Source: Moritella sp. PE36 (lineage in GTDB: Bacteria > Pseudomonadota > Gammaproteobacteria > Enterobacterales > Moritellaceae). Taken from it: a stretch of 37,669 bases of DNA. The translations under genes were made by a program, and so were the position numbers. The notes beneath the pieces are model-generated. The model was not told the DNA's origin. It made no database searches and saw nothing but the letters and a program-made list of their open reading frames with translations. The stretch lies in assembly GCF_000170855.1 (NCBI RefSeq), contig NZ_ABCQ01000045.1, positions 1 to 37,669 on the forward strand. The letters are read 5' to 3'. Positions 15,357-26,085 of the stretch are shown one piece after another. Positions within the stretch are counted from its first letter, which is position 1; every line of letters starts with the position of its first letter.

Positions 15357-18299
15357 ATGTCTAACTATCAACATACTTTATCAAGGGACGGACACCTTCA
15401 AAGAAAAACTTCAAATTATTCTAAAACAAAAACCATTATTATTTATTGCTTACTGTTCTTCTGTGTATTCACACATTCCGCTCTAGGCAGTGAAAGCAAG
15501 CGTGTGGCAATTATTTATTCCGCCCCATCGGCTGCTAATTCATTTGATCCATTTATATATTCTCAACTGTTTATGGCTGCACAGCATCAAGCGATGATGG
15601 CAGGTATTCCATTCGATCTTCTTGATGAAAACGATCTTATGGATATCAATAACTTATCTGGCTATAATGCCCTAATTATACCGTCTATGCAGTATGTTTC
15701 CTCGTCAAAGGTTGATGCGATTGAAAATGCCCTTACTCAGGCGGTTCAAAATTTCGGCATTGGTATTATTACATCGGGACATTTTATGACCCATTCCGAA
15801 AATAATGTACCTCTTGCAAACATCAATCAGCGAATGGAGCAACTGCTGGGAGTACGAAGTACGGGAGGAGGAACGTGGGGAGTTCAAACCACAATGAAGG
15901 CCAACTCAATAACACATCCTGTAACACGTGATTACTCAGCAGATGAAGTATTGCTTTCATGGAATGCCGTTTGGACCTTCATTTATCAGCCTGTTGAAGG
16001 TGCAAATGTGACAGATATTGTTAGGTTGGACACTGATACCGCCTCTTACCCTGCTGTGTTTGCCACAATTACAGGGGGCAGGAATGTACACTTTTCCAGT
16101 GATCAAATTATGGCAGATGCCAATCTTCTTTGGTCTGCCATACAGTGGGTTGTTTTTGGTGATGCTACACCGGTCGGGTTAAAATTGACTCGGCAAAACA
16201 ATATTTTTGTTTCGCGTACCGATATGGATCAGTCCATGTTTGCCGATGAATTGCAAGAAACGGCCTTTCCTCTTTATGATTTATTAGGTTTGTGGAAAAA
16301 CAAGTACAATTTTGTCGGATCCTATTACATTAATATCGGCGACAAACCCGGGCAGGGTGAGTATACCGACTGGAGTATTTCAGCACCTTTATATCAAGAT
16401 TATATCGCTCTGGGCAATGAAGTCGCCAGTCATTCCTGGACGCACCCAGATGACACTGCAGCTTTAAGTACTGAGCAATTGCAGTATGAATTTCAACAGT
16501 CCAATGCTGAAATCACCCAGCAGCTTGGTTATGTCACAGTCGGGGCAGCTATACCAGGCAATCCTGAGACTATAGCGGTTAATAACCAGTTAAATAACTA
16601 TCTCAGTTATGTTTCAGGCCGTGCCAGTATTATAGGCTGGGGTTATCCCGGTGCTTATGGCTTTCTCACACCTTATCATTCAATGGTCTATTTAAGTCTA
16701 AGTATGTCGCCAGATTTCACCTTGGTTGGGTGGCTAAATTATACACCAGATGAAGCCATGCAGATTTGGCAGGATGAATATGCCCAACAGACCAATCATG
16801 CTTCGCAACCGATTTTGCATTGGCTGTGGCATGATTACGCTGCAACCAATGATCCAGCCTATAAACCGGAGATGATTGAAAATACCATTGATTGGGCATA
16901 TCAACATGATTCGGAATTCGTAACGGCGGTAGAAGTACATAATCGCATTAACAGATTTATAGCAAGCGAATTACAAGTATCAGGGGTCAATCCTATTACC
17001 GCTAATGTCGCCAGCAATGATGCAAGCCTGTTTTCATTACGGATAAAAAGTAGCGATATTATATCAAAAGTCGATAACTGGTATGCCTATAATGACAAAC
17101 AAGTTTTTCTGCCCCTGAATGGCGGCGGGTATACCATTCACCTATCCAGTACGATTGTAGATGTCACACATATCACCGAGTTACCGATGCGTTCAAAATT
17201 ACTCACTGTGTCAGGAGATGGTCAAAAGCTTAATTTTAGATTTTTTGGTAAAGGTGAAATATTGATCCACTTACACGATAGCCTGGTTAATGATTTGGAA
17301 GTCTTAGGTGCGGATATTGTTCAGCAGGATGGGAAGGATTTAACATTAAGGTTTACTTCGTTAACAAACCACAATGTGATCTTACAAAGCTCATCCATAA
17401 CTACACAGTGCATAGATTTAGATAGTGACGGCTTCTCAAGTGTTGGTGGTGAATGCGGCGCTATTGATTGTAACGACAGTGACGCCTCAGTTCATCCCGG
17501 TCATCAAGAAATTTGTGATGGTCAGGATAATGATTGTGATGGCATTATTCCACCTGAGGAAATAGATGTTGATAATGATGGATATGCTCAATGTCAAGGC
17601 GACTGTAATGACGCCATACCAGCTATATTCCCAGGAGCACTAGAGCATTGCAGTGATGGAATTGATAATAACTGTGATAGTTTCGTTGACGAGGCTGATG
17701 CTTTTTGCTCTGTGACAGATCCAATAGAGGCCAGCTTTACTTCTGTTGCCGCCGAAGATGGTTTTATACGAGAAAGTTCATCTGGAAGCAGTATTGGAGG
17801 TCTCATTAAAAGTGCTAATGCAGGTGCAAAATCCTTGCGTATTGGAGATGACAGACGCAATCGCCAGTTTAAATTTATTGTCTCCTTTGATAGCTCATCA
17901 ATTCCAACAGGGGCAACACTAGAATCAGTAAAATTAATACTGACCAGAGGGAAGAACAGTGGTACAGCTCCCTTTACTACACATGGTAATGCTGTTGTAG
18001 ACATTAAAAGTGGAGGCTTTGGTGGTAATCCATCTCTAGAATCAGATGATTTTCAGGCGGAAGCTGATGCTGATGCAATAGTACAATTCACTGATCAGGG
18101 TGGTAATAAAAGTACCTACCAAGTAGATCTGTTAGATACAGCATTTCCTTATATCAACCGCTCTGGACGCACACAGTTTCGCATAAGCTTCGAATTAAAT
18201 ACTGATGATGATGGGCAGACTGACCTTGCTGGTTTTTATTCAGCAGAGAATTCAAACCCATCATTTCATCCAAAACTGGAAGTGATCTATACCCCTTAG
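15357..18299 (+). CDS. Exported multidomain protein: ThuA/GATase-like, NodB-type deacetylase, MopE-like repeats, DNRLRE-like domain
   Basis: Large secreted protein of 980 residues with an N-terminal hydrophobic segment (about 26-44) consistent with a signal peptide after a long basic lead. Residues about 48-260 resemble a Rossmann-like ThuA/class I GATase fold (RVAIIYSAPS, YNALIIPSMQY). Residues about 275-550 look like a NodB-type polysaccharide deacetylase, with acidic motif TDMD (Asp289, Asp291) and the metal motif HSWTH (His359, His363). Residues 685-784 are Cys/Asp-rich, with DCNDSDASVHPG, ICDGQDNDCDG and CSDGIDNNCD, typical of the MopE/myxobacterial metal-binding motif. Residues about 790-980 resemble a DNRLRE beta-domain. 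GAGAGGATG precedes the start. It probably acts outside the cell on carbohydrate; the substrate is unknown. Domain style and codon use look different from its neighbours. Confidence 0.78.
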   Translation: MSNYQHTLSRDGHLQRKTSNYSKTKTIIIYCLLFFCVFTHSALGSESKRVAIIYSAPSAANSFDPFIYSQLFMAAQHQAMMAGIPFDLLDENDLMDINNLSGYNALIIPSMQYVSSSKVDAIENALTQAVQNFGIGIITSGHFMTHSENNVPLANINQRMEQLLGVRSTGGGTWGVQTTMKANSITHPVTRDYSADEVLLSWNAVWTFIYQPVEGANVTDIVRLDTDTASYPAVFATITGGRNVHFSSDQIMADANLLWSAIQWVVFGDATPVGLKLTRQNNIFVSRTDMDQSMFADELQETAFPLYDLLGLWKNKYNFVGSYYINIGDKPGQGEYTDWSISAPLYQDYIALGNEVASHSWTHPDDTAALSTEQLQYEFQQSNAEITQQLGYVTVGAAIPGNPETIAVNNQLNNYLSYVSGRASIIGWGYPGAYGFLTPYHSMVYLSLSMSPDFTLVGWLNYTPDEAMQIWQDEYAQQTNHASQPILHWLWHDYAATNDPAYKPEMIENTIDWAYQHDSEFVTAVEVHNRINRFIASELQVSGVNPITANVASNDASLFSLRIKSSDIISKVDNWYAYNDKQVFLPLNGGGYTIHLSSTIVDVTHITELPMRSKLLTVSGDGQKLNFRFFGKGEILIHLHDSLVNDLEVLGADIVQQDGKDLTLRFTSLTNHNVILQSSSITTQCIDLDSDGFSSVGGECGAIDCNDSDASVHPGHQEICDGQDNDCDGIIPPEEIDVDNDGYAQCQGDCNDAIPAIFPGALEHCSDGIDNNCDSFVDEADAFCSVTDPIEASFTSVAAEDGFIRESSSGSSIGGLIKSANAGAKSLRIGDDRRNRQFKFIVSFDSSSIPTGATLESVKLILTRGKNSGTAPFTTHGNAVVDIKSGGFGGNPSLESDDFQAEADADAIVQFTDQGGNKSTYQVDLLDTAFPYINRSGRTQFRISFELNTDDDGQTDLAGFYSAENSNPSFHPKLEVIYTP

Positions 18300-18353
18300 A
18301 AAATACTCTCATTTTCTAATGCTGTTATAGCTAGAGATTTGGTTTGAGGTGCA

Positions 18354-18391
18354 AAAAAGCGGATTTACTCAAAGGAGTAAATCCGCTTTTT
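18354..18391. terminator. Bidirectional rho-independent terminator
   Basis: A perfect 17-bp stem (18354-18370 with 18375-18391) closes a 4-base AAAG loop. It has A-runs on the left and T-runs on the right, so it works on both strands. It lies 54 bases after the exported-protein gene and 70 bases before the convergent aspS end, serving both. Confidence 0.92.
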
Positions 18392-18461
18392 ATTACGCTA
18401 TTCAATTTAAAACAAGATCGAGTTTAAAATACTGTCATTAAACTCAAACATGAATTAATGA

Positions 18462-20240
18462 TTACTCAGCGTCTTGTTTCTTTTCTTTTTTAACAACAGC
18501 GATACTTAGCTCTTCAAGAGAAGCTGGGTTTGCTTCACTTGGTGCTGATGTTAATAAACACGCCGCCGTTGTCGTTTTAGGGAATGCGATAACATCACGG
18601 ATGTTATCAGTACCTGTTAGTAGCATAGTTAGACGATCTAAACCGAATGCTAAACCAGCATGTGGCGGCGTACCGTATTTAAGTGCTTCAAGTAAGAAAC
18701 CAAACTTGTCTTGTTGCTCTTTATCTTCGATACCTAAGATTTCAAATACAGCTTTTTGCATTTCACCTTTATGAATACGTACCGAACCACCACCAACTTC
18801 ATAGCCATTGATAACCATGTCGTAAGCATCAGAAATAGCGTTAGCAGGGTTTGCTAGTAGCTCTGCTGCGTTAACGTCCATTGGGGCAGTGAATGGATGG
18901 TGAACAGCGTGTAAATTGCCTTCTTCATCTTCTTCGAACATTGGGAAGTCAACAACCCAAAGCGGTTTCCACTCGTTTGATGTTAGTTCTAAATCAACAC
19001 CCACTTTCAGACGTAAAGCACCAAGTGCTTCAGTGACAACTTTGTTGGTATCTGCACCAAAGAAAATGATATCGCCATCTTTCGCGTTAGTACGCTCAAG
19101 TAATGCTGTGATCACGTCAGCGCTTAAGAACTTAGCTACTGGTGATTGTACGCCTTCAGCACCCGCTGCAACGTCCTTCACTTTCATCCATGCCATGCCT
19201 TTCGCGCCATAGATACCCACAAATTTAGTGTACTCGTCAATTTGCTTACGAGACAGTTTAGCGCCGCCAGTAACACATAATACCGCAACACGACCTTTCG
19301 GGTTGTTAGCAGGTTCTGCGAATACTTTGAATTCAACATCTTTCAACAAGTCAGCAACATCAACAAGTTCTAATGGATTACGTAGATCGGGTTTATCTGA
19401 ACCAAAACGACGCATTGCTTCAGCATAAGTCATGCTTGGGAACGCTGGTAATTCAACGTCTAAGATCTCTTTCCACATGTTGGTAACTAAGCTTTCAGTC
19501 ACTTCACGCACTTGTGCTGCACTCATGAATGATGTTTCGATATCAATTTGAGTGAATTCAGGCTGACGGTCAGCACGTAAATCTTCATCACGGAAACATT
19601 TAACGATTTGGTAGTAACGATCAAAACCAGACATCATCAACAATTGTTTAAATAACTGTGGTGATTGTGGCAATGCAAAAAACTGACCTTTGTGAGTACG
19701 GCTTGGTACTAGGTAATCACGTGCGCCTTCTGGCGTTGCTTTTGTTAGTACTGGCGTTTCAATATCAAGGAAACCATGGTCATCCATGAAACGACGTACA
19801 AAACTACTTACTTTAGCACGCGTCTTAAGACGGTTGCTCATTTCAGGACGACGTAAATCGAGGAAACGGTATTTTAGACGTTGTTCTTCAGTATTGGTTT
19901 GGTTGAAATCAAGTGGCAGGATATCTGCTTTATTGAACACTTCAAGTTCTAAACCTGAGATTTCAACCCCGCCCGTTGCCATGTCTTTGTTTATTTGGCG
20001 TTCGTCACGCGCACGCACCTTACCGGTGATCTTCACGCAAAACTCTTGACGTAGTTGGCTAGCACGTTCGAAAACATCGGCTAAATCGGGATCATAAACA
20101 ACTTGCACAATACCTTCACGATCACGTAAATCGATAAAAATAACACCGCCTAAATCACGACGACGATTAACCCAACCACACAATACAACCTGCTGGCCGA
20201 TATGTGTTTCATTTACTTGTCCGCAATACACTGTGCGCAT
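18462..20240 (-). CDS. aspS: Aspartyl-tRNA synthetase
   Basis: Charges tRNA-Asp with aspartate; a class II aminoacyl-tRNA synthetase of 592 residues, close to E. coli AspRS (590). The N-terminal OB-fold anticodon-binding domain opens [17 protein letters not shown]. Class II motif 2 is seen as [20 protein letters not shown], and motif 3 near [15 protein letters not shown]; the GAD insertion lies between. I start at the ATG at 20238-20240, which has AGGA about nine bases upstream and matches the family start. An in-frame extension of 18 residues to 20294 has no support. It ends in a Lys/Glu-rich tail and a shared terminator. Confidence 0.97.
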   Translation of the reverse strand: MRTVYCGQVNETHIGQQVVLCGWVNRRRDLGGVIFIDLRDREGIVQVVYDPDLADVFERASQLRQEFCVKITGKVRARDERQINKDMATGGVEISGLELEVFNKADILPLDFNQTNTEEQRLKYRFLDLRRPEMSNRLKTRAKVSSFVRRFMDDHGFLDIETPVLTKATPEGARDYLVPSRTHKGQFFALPQSPQLFKQLLMMSGFDRYYQIVKCFRDEDLRADRQPEFTQIDIETSFMSAAQVREVTESLVTNMWKEILDVELPAFPSMTYAEAMRRFGSDKPDLRNPLELVDVADLLKDVEFKVFAEPANNPKGRVAVLCVTGGAKLSRKQIDEYTKFVGIYGAKGMAWMKVKDVAAGAEGVQSPVAKFLSADVITALLERTNAKDGDIIFFGADTNKVVTEALGALRLKVGVDLELTSNEWKPLWVVDFPMFEEDEEGNLHAVHHPFTAPMDVNAAELLANPANAISDAYDMVINGYEVGGGSVRIHKGEMQKAVFEILGIEDKEQQDKFGFLLEALKYGTPPHAGLAFGLDRLTMLLTGTDNIRDVIAFPKTTTAACLLTSAPSEANPASLEELSIAVVKKEKKQDAE

Positions 20241-21342
<1,102 letters not shown>

Positions 21343-21406
21343 GCAACATGAGTTAATGACACACAATTAATACCGCTATGCATATTATAAATAGCTCCAT
21401 AATCGA

Positions 21407-21459
21407 ATTAATTTAAAGCAGTAGCATTAATTTAAAGCAGTAACATTAATTGAAAGTAA
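21407..21459. repeat. 19-bp tandem repeat between cmoA and cmoB
   Basis: ATTAATTTAAAGCAGTAGC (21407-21425) is followed directly by ATTAATTTAAAGCAGTAAC (21426-21444) and a partial third copy ATTAATTGAAAGTAA. It ends 12 bases before the cmoB start and likely lies in the mRNA spacer. Looks like slippage; a regulatory effect is unproven. Confidence 0.8.
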
Positions 21460-21471
21460 TATAGGTTACCC

Positions 21472-22464
21472 ATGATCGACTTTTCAAATTTTTACCAGAT
21501 AATTGCGAAAAACAAATTGCACCATTGGCTTTACACGTTACCAGCACAAATGCACGAATGGGAGCGCGAACACAAGCATGGTTTTTTACCGCGCTGGGAA
21601 AAAGTATTAAAAAAACTACCAAAAGTCGAAACCAAACACATCAATATCACTGACAAATTCGAAGTTGGTATTCCGGGTGAATTAAGCGAAAGCGATCTGC
21701 GTAAAACAGAAAACCTGTTACAAAAATTCCACCCTTGGCGTAAAGGTCCGTTCAACATTCATGGCATTCATATCGATACAGAATGGCGCAGTGATTGGAA
21801 ATGGGAACGTCTACGCGAGTTTATCTCACCGTTAAAATACCGTTATGTGCTAGATGTAGGTTGCGGCAGCGGCTATCACATGTGGCGTATGCTCGGTGAT
21901 GGTGCCGAGTTTGTCGTCGGTATCGACCCAAGCCAATTATTCTTAGTACAATTTGAAGCGATACGTCATTTTGCTAATAATGACCAACGCGTGCATTTAT
22001 TACCACTTGGTATTCAAGAATTACCTAAATTACGTGCATTCGACACGGTTTTCTCTATGGGTGTCCTGTACCATCGCAAGTCGCCGATTGATCACATTGA
22101 ACAGCTTAAAAACCAACTTCGTGATGGCGGTGAATTAGTACTTGAAACATTAGTCGTTGATGGTGACGAACAAGCGGTACTCGTCCCCGGTGATCGTTAT
22201 GCTCAAATGCGTAATGTTTGGTTCTTACCAAGCTGCGCGGCATTAAAACTCTGGGTTGAAAAACTGGGTTTTGAAAATGTCCGTATCGTCGATGTGTCTG
22301 ATACCAGCATTGAAGAACAGCGTGCGACTGAATGGATGCGGAACGAATCACTAGTTGATTTTCTTGATCCTAACGACCACAGTAAAACGGTTGAAGGCTA
22401 TCCAGCACCAAAGCGTGCCGTATTAATTGCCACTAAACCTTACGCAGAACAGCTAGACGAATAA
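21472..22464 (+). CDS. cmoB: tRNA U34 carboxymethyltransferase
   Basis: Transfers the carboxymethyl group of carboxy-SAM (from CmoA) to 5-hydroxyuridine 34 of tRNAs, giving cmo5U and wider wobble decoding. The 330 residues match the family. The N-terminal region shows [18 protein letters not shown] and [18 protein letters not shown], typical of CmoB. The SAM-binding motif [16 protein letters not shown] starts at residue 126. Later motifs are [16 protein letters not shown] and MRNVWFLPS. The start is the ATG just after TAGGTTACCC. A small hairpin (22475-22492) follows the gene but has no T-run. Confidence 0.96.
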   Translation: MIDFSNFYQIIAKNKLHHWLYTLPAQMHEWEREHKHGFLPRWEKVLKKLPKVETKHINITDKFEVGIPGELSESDLRKTENLLQKFHPWRKGPFNIHGIHIDTEWRSDWKWERLREFISPLKYRYVLDVGCGSGYHMWRMLGDGAEFVVGIDPSQLFLVQFEAIRHFANNDQRVHLLPLGIQELPKLRAFDTVFSMGVLYHRKSPIDHIEQLKNQLRDGGELVLETLVVDGDEQAVLVPGDRYAQMRNVWFLPSCAALKLWVEKLGFENVRIVDVSDTSIEEQRATEWMRNESLVDFLDPNDHSKTVEGYPAPKRAVLIATKPYAEQLDE

Positions 22465-22546
22465 CGCGATATCCAGCACCTGAAAGGGTGCTTAGATAAG
22501 GATAAGAGAATAGGTTATGCATATTGCCAATGAGTTAAGGTTAGAA

Positions 22547-23365
22547 ATGGATACGTTGAAACCACCCCGTCAATTAATTATCGGCATCATGTTTAGCATC
22601 CTGCTTTCAGGCTGCGCGAGTGTTGATCAATTTCTCAATCAGGGTGAAACATCAGCGCAAATACTGCAATTACAGATTGAGCAACAAAACCAGCAAATCG
22701 GACTATTAGTTGAACAGCAAAATACCATCTTGGCTGAATTACAAAAACAGCCCGCATTATTTGTCCTGCAACAACAAAATATTGCGCAGCTAGCTAACAA
22801 ACTCGAAGACTATGTGCAATTACGTCAACAAGTGATCAGCAATAGCCAGCTTATCGCGAGTTATCAGCCTGATAAGCCAACCAACAATATCGAGCATCTT
22901 CCCCTTATACAATCGACTGAAGCAATAGCGCCAATTGATAAATTAATCATCGGCTCTGAAGAACTCATATTACTCAGTAATCTGCAAGAAAAGTATAAGG
23001 CCCGTATTGATACTGGCGCGACCACATCGTCACTTAATGCGACTGATATTGTCGAGTTTGAGCGCGATGGGATAAAATGGGTGCGTTTTAACTTCAGCCA
23101 AGCGATCAACAATGAAACGCAAATTATCGAAGCTAAAGTTGCTCGCACGATTTTGATCCGCCAGGCAAACAACAGCGAGCCCACACGCCGCCCTATTATC
23201 GAATTACCCGTACAACTTGGCGACATGAAAATGCTGACAGAATTTACGCTTGCCGACCGCAGTCACATGACATTTCCAGTATTACTTGGCCGTACATTCT
23301 TAAAAGATATCGTCATGGTCGATGTTGCACGTACTTACACCATAACAGAATCAGCAATACCATAA
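22547..23365 (+). CDS. Retropepsin-like lipoprotein (RimK-linked 'ATP-dependent zinc protease' family), copy 1
   Basis: Predicted lipoprotein of 272 residues from this start. The signal peptide ends in lipobox LLSGC. A Gln-rich, probably coiled-coil stretch follows (QLQIEQQNQQIGLLVEQQ and beyond). The C-terminal half (from about residue 125) is a retropepsin-like aspartic fold with the motif RIDTGATTSSLNA; the Asp corresponds to residue 155. Later motifs are FTLADRSHMTFPVLLGR and FLKDIVMVDV. The family was named zinc protease, but the DTGA motif indicates an aspartic-protease fold. I prefer the ATG at 22547, with AAGG six bases upstream and a normal signal-peptide length; an ATG at 22517 is in frame. 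It is a paralogue of the gene at 23781. Confidence 0.83.
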   Translation: MDTLKPPRQLIIGIMFSILLSGCASVDQFLNQGETSAQILQLQIEQQNQQIGLLVEQQNTILAELQKQPALFVLQQQNIAQLANKLEDYVQLRQQVISNSQLIASYQPDKPTNNIEHLPLIQSTEAIAPIDKLIIGSEELILLSNLQEKYKARIDTGATTSSLNATDIVEFERDGIKWVRFNFSQAINNETQIIEAKVARTILIRQANNSEPTRRPIIELPVQLGDMKMLTEFTLADRSHMTFPVLLGRTFLKDIVMVDVARTYTITESAIP

Positions 23366-23780
23366 TTTCAAGACCACATTAAGATGGAATGCGTATCCAC
23401 AGCTTAGATACGCATTTCATTGCTAATAAGCCCACCTCATACTTTCGCTTTAGACTAGAAATAATGCTCATCCCTCACCTTTTTCATCTCCTTTCAATAC
23501 AATCAAGCACAGCGATAAATTGCTATTTATCAATAAGTGTCGTATAACCAGTTGATATTTAACTATTGTTATAGGTAACTAAGATATACTCAGGGTTACC
23601 CTCCACTTACCTTATAATTATTAGCATTAAAACAATTATAATTAATGAAATAACGTCATCATTCAGGATGAAAACAGCCCGTTTGTTTAAATAAATATAT
23701 TATTTTATATATAACGGAACTTTTTTTCTATTATAGTGAACTAACCCTCTTTTTCACCTGTTAACAGGGCCAAATACCTA
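23366..23780. other. AT-rich gap with inverted repeats between the two retropepsin genes
   Basis: No gene is seen in these 415 bases. A 10-bp stem (AATGCGTATC, 23388-23397, with GATACGCATT, 23407-23416) follows the first lipoprotein gene and may end its transcript, although the following T-run is weak. A second small hairpin, GATAAAT-TGCT-ATTTATC, is at 23514-23531. GGTAAC and GTTACC arms (23574-23579, 23595-23600) flank a TATACT. The promoter of the downstream three-gene operon should lie here. Confidence 0.6.
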
Positions 23781-24584
23781 ATGAAAAATATAATAAGATT
23801 TCACACATTAAAAACGGCCAAAATAGCTATTGTTAGTGCACTTAGCCTGGTATTTTTAAATGGCTGTGCAACGACACAAAATGAAGCGAATACTGCCATT
23901 GTGGTACAGCAGCAAGCACAAATAGAAACCATCTTGCAGCAGCAGCAACAAATACTAACCACATTGCAATCACAACCAGATAAGTTCAGCGAGCAAGATA
24001 AAGCGATCGAAAAATTAACAGCGCAACTTGACGATTTAAGTACCACAACACAGGTTAAAAAGGCAGCTCCAATCGTAATACCAGTAAAACCTCAAGCCAG
24101 CAATGACTACACCAACAAAATAATTCTTGGCCAAGAAGAATGGGTATGGTTTGAAGAATTGCAAACCAATTTTAAGTCACGTGTTGATACAGGCGCAACG
24201 ACATCGTCTTTAAATGCGACTGAGATCGTTAAATTTGAACGCGATGGCAAAGATTGGGTCAAATTCAATTTATCACACAAAGATGATAACGCAGTATTCC
24301 CTATGGAAGCAGCTGTCGTGCGCACCATTAAGATCCGTCAAACTAACGCAGTCGACGCATTACGACGTTATGTCGTGAGCTTACCTATCGAACTCGGCGA
24401 TATTAACACTGAAACAGAGTTTACCTTGGCCGATCGTAGTCGTATGATCTTCCCTATACTATTAGGCCGTACCTTCTTAAAAGATATTGCCATTGTCGAT
24501 GTTGCGCAAGAATACACGCAACCTAAAAAACAATCGACTGCTAATAAAAAACAACCTACATCAGCTAAAAAAGGGACTAACTAA
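23781..24584 (+). CDS. Retropepsin-like lipoprotein, copy 2
   Basis: Lipoprotein of 267 residues, paralogous to the preceding retropepsin gene. The signal peptide ends in lipobox FLNGC. Residues about 35-95 are Gln-rich and probably coiled coil (QQQAQIETILQQQQQIL). The retropepsin-like domain (from about residue 115) has RVDTGATTSSLNATEI with Asp136, EFTLADRSRMIFPILLGR and FLKDIAIVDV. A Lys/Thr/Gln-rich tail ends the protein. The stop lies two bases before the next start, so it is the first gene of an operon with the inactive transglutaminase-7TM protein and the ATP-grasp ligase. Presumed to act in the periplasm on a peptide made or used by that operon; the substrate is unknown. Confidence 0.85.
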   Translation: MKNIIRFHTLKTAKIAIVSALSLVFLNGCATTQNEANTAIVVQQQAQIETILQQQQQILTTLQSQPDKFSEQDKAIEKLTAQLDDLSTTTQVKKAAPIVIPVKPQASNDYTNKIILGQEEWVWFEELQTNFKSRVDTGATTSSLNATEIVKFERDGKDWVKFNLSHKDDNAVFPMEAAVVRTIKIRQTNAVDALRRYVVSLPIELGDINTETEFTLADRSRMIFPILLGRTFLKDIAIVDVAQEYTQPKKQSTANKKQPTSAKKGTN

Positions 24585-24586
24585 TC

Positions 24587-26083
24587 ATGCCGTCTAAGAT
24601 CCCATTTCGCATCTTTGTTGCGATACTTTTCCTCCTTGGTGTAGGCTCAATCGCTCAACGCCATTACAGTGGTGAGATCCCTTGGTTTCCCGGTGACACC
24701 TATTCAACCTGGATGATTGAAGCGAAAGTTGAGTTTACTGCACAAGGTGACGCGGTTAATGCATCCTTCGCCACACCGTCGACCCAGTCTAACTTCACCG
24801 TGTTAAGCCAAACTGCTGCATCGCCTGGTTATGGATTATCCTTTATCGATAATCGCGCACAATGGACCATTCGTAACGCACAAGGCAAGCAAGATCTATA
24901 CTATAAAGTTAATGTTCTAACTAATGATATCCCATTAGATGTGACTCATGAACAAGACCTGACAATTAATAAGACCACCTGGCTACCACCTTATGATATA
25001 GCCGCAGAGCAGCTCGTTAATAGTGCGATGGAAAAAAGCGCCGATGCTTTTTCATATAGCCGTGAACTGCTAAAACTACTTTCTGGTGATGATTTAGGCC
25101 AAAATGCGAAATTAATGCTGCAAGAAAATAGTAAATCAACATTATTTGTCGCATTGCTCAATGACGCTAATATCCCCGCATTACTAGTTAAAGGTCTGTA
25201 TCTTGAAGACGGTCGTCGTCAACAACAACTGCAACCATTTGTATTGGTATTTGGCGAAGATGATACCCGCTTAATTGACGTCAAATTAGGCCAAATCGCA
25301 GACGCGAAAAACCTGCTGCTTTGGGAGCAAAATGGCGAGCCAACTTTAGATCTTATTGGGGGTACACATTCTCGCGTTAGTTTCTCTATTATTCAACAAA
25401 CCCAACCTGTTATGCAGGTGCTAAAAGAGAAATCTGACAGTACTAATCTATCCAATTTCAGTATCTACAGCCTACCACTCGAAGAACAAGCGTTATTCAA
25501 AGGCATCTTACTCATTCCATTAGGGGTGATGATTGTGGTGCTAATGCGTATTCTGATTGGGTTACGTACGTCTGGTACTTTCATGCCGGTCTTGATTGCA
25601 ATGGCATTTGTACAAACCAGTTTAGCAACCGGACTGATTGGCTTTACCTTAATTGTCGGTATTGGGCTTGTGATCCGCTCTTACCTGTCTCGATTAAATC
25701 TACTATTAGTATCGCGAATATCCGTGGTGATCATTACTGTAATCGCCATTATTTCGTTGTTCTCCGTTTTATCATACAAAATAGGGCTCACAGAAGGATT
25801 AAAAATCACTTTCTTCCCGATGATCATTCTATCTTGGACCATTGAGCGTATGTCAATTCTATGGGAAGAAGAAGGCCCGAAAGAAGTATTTGTACAAGGT
25901 GGTGGCAGTTTGTTTGTGGCTGTACTTGTGTACCTCACCATTAGTAATGAGCTATTACGCTACTGGGCATTCAACTTCCTTGGTCTGCAGCTTATCATTA
26001 TGGCAATCATCTTAATGTTAGGTACTTATACCGGCTACCGTCTACTCGAACTACGCCGCTTTAAAGATATGCAGGGTGACTAA
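24587..26083 (+). CDS. Inactive transglutaminase-like protein fused to 7 transmembrane helices
   Basis: Membrane protein of 498 residues. A single N-terminal helix (about 6-20) precedes a soluble, probably periplasmic region (about 25-290). That region contains a transglutaminase-like core (about 150-250: NSKSTLFVALLNDANIPALLVKGLYLEDG, then FVLVFGEDDTRLIDV, given in parts). The expected catalytic Cys and His positions are not Cys and His, in keeping with the inactive-transglutaminase family. Residues about 300-490 form about seven hydrophobic helices, including RTSGTFMPVLIAMAF. Partner genes on both sides are separated by only two bases. It may act as a membrane receptor or scaffold for the ATP-grasp and retropepsin partners; this is inference from conserved gene order. 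Confidence 0.85.
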   Translation: MPSKIPFRIFVAILFLLGVGSIAQRHYSGEIPWFPGDTYSTWMIEAKVEFTAQGDAVNASFATPSTQSNFTVLSQTAASPGYGLSFIDNRAQWTIRNAQGKQDLYYKVNVLTNDIPLDVTHEQDLTINKTTWLPPYDIAAEQLVNSAMEKSADAFSYSRELLKLLSGDDLGQNAKLMLQENSKSTLFVALLNDANIPALLVKGLYLEDGRRQQQLQPFVLVFGEDDTRLIDVKLGQIADAKNLLLWEQNGEPTLDLIGGTHSRVSFSIIQQTQPVMQVLKEKSDSTNLSNFSIYSLPLEEQALFKGILLIPLGVMIVVLMRILIGLRTSGTFMPVLIAMAFVQTSLATGLIGFTLIVGIGLVIRSYLSRLNLLLVSRISVVIITVIAIISLFSVLSYKIGLTEGLKITFFPMIILSWTIERMSILWEEEGPKEVFVQGGGSLFVAVLVYLTISNELLRYWAFNFLGLQLIIMAIILMLGTYTGYRLLELRRFKDMQGD

Positions 26084-26085
26084 TC

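Noticed and set aside
22475-22492. AGCACC/GGTGCT hairpin after cmoB as a terminator
   Set aside because: The stem is only six base pairs and has no T-run; read-through into the lipoprotein gene is possible.
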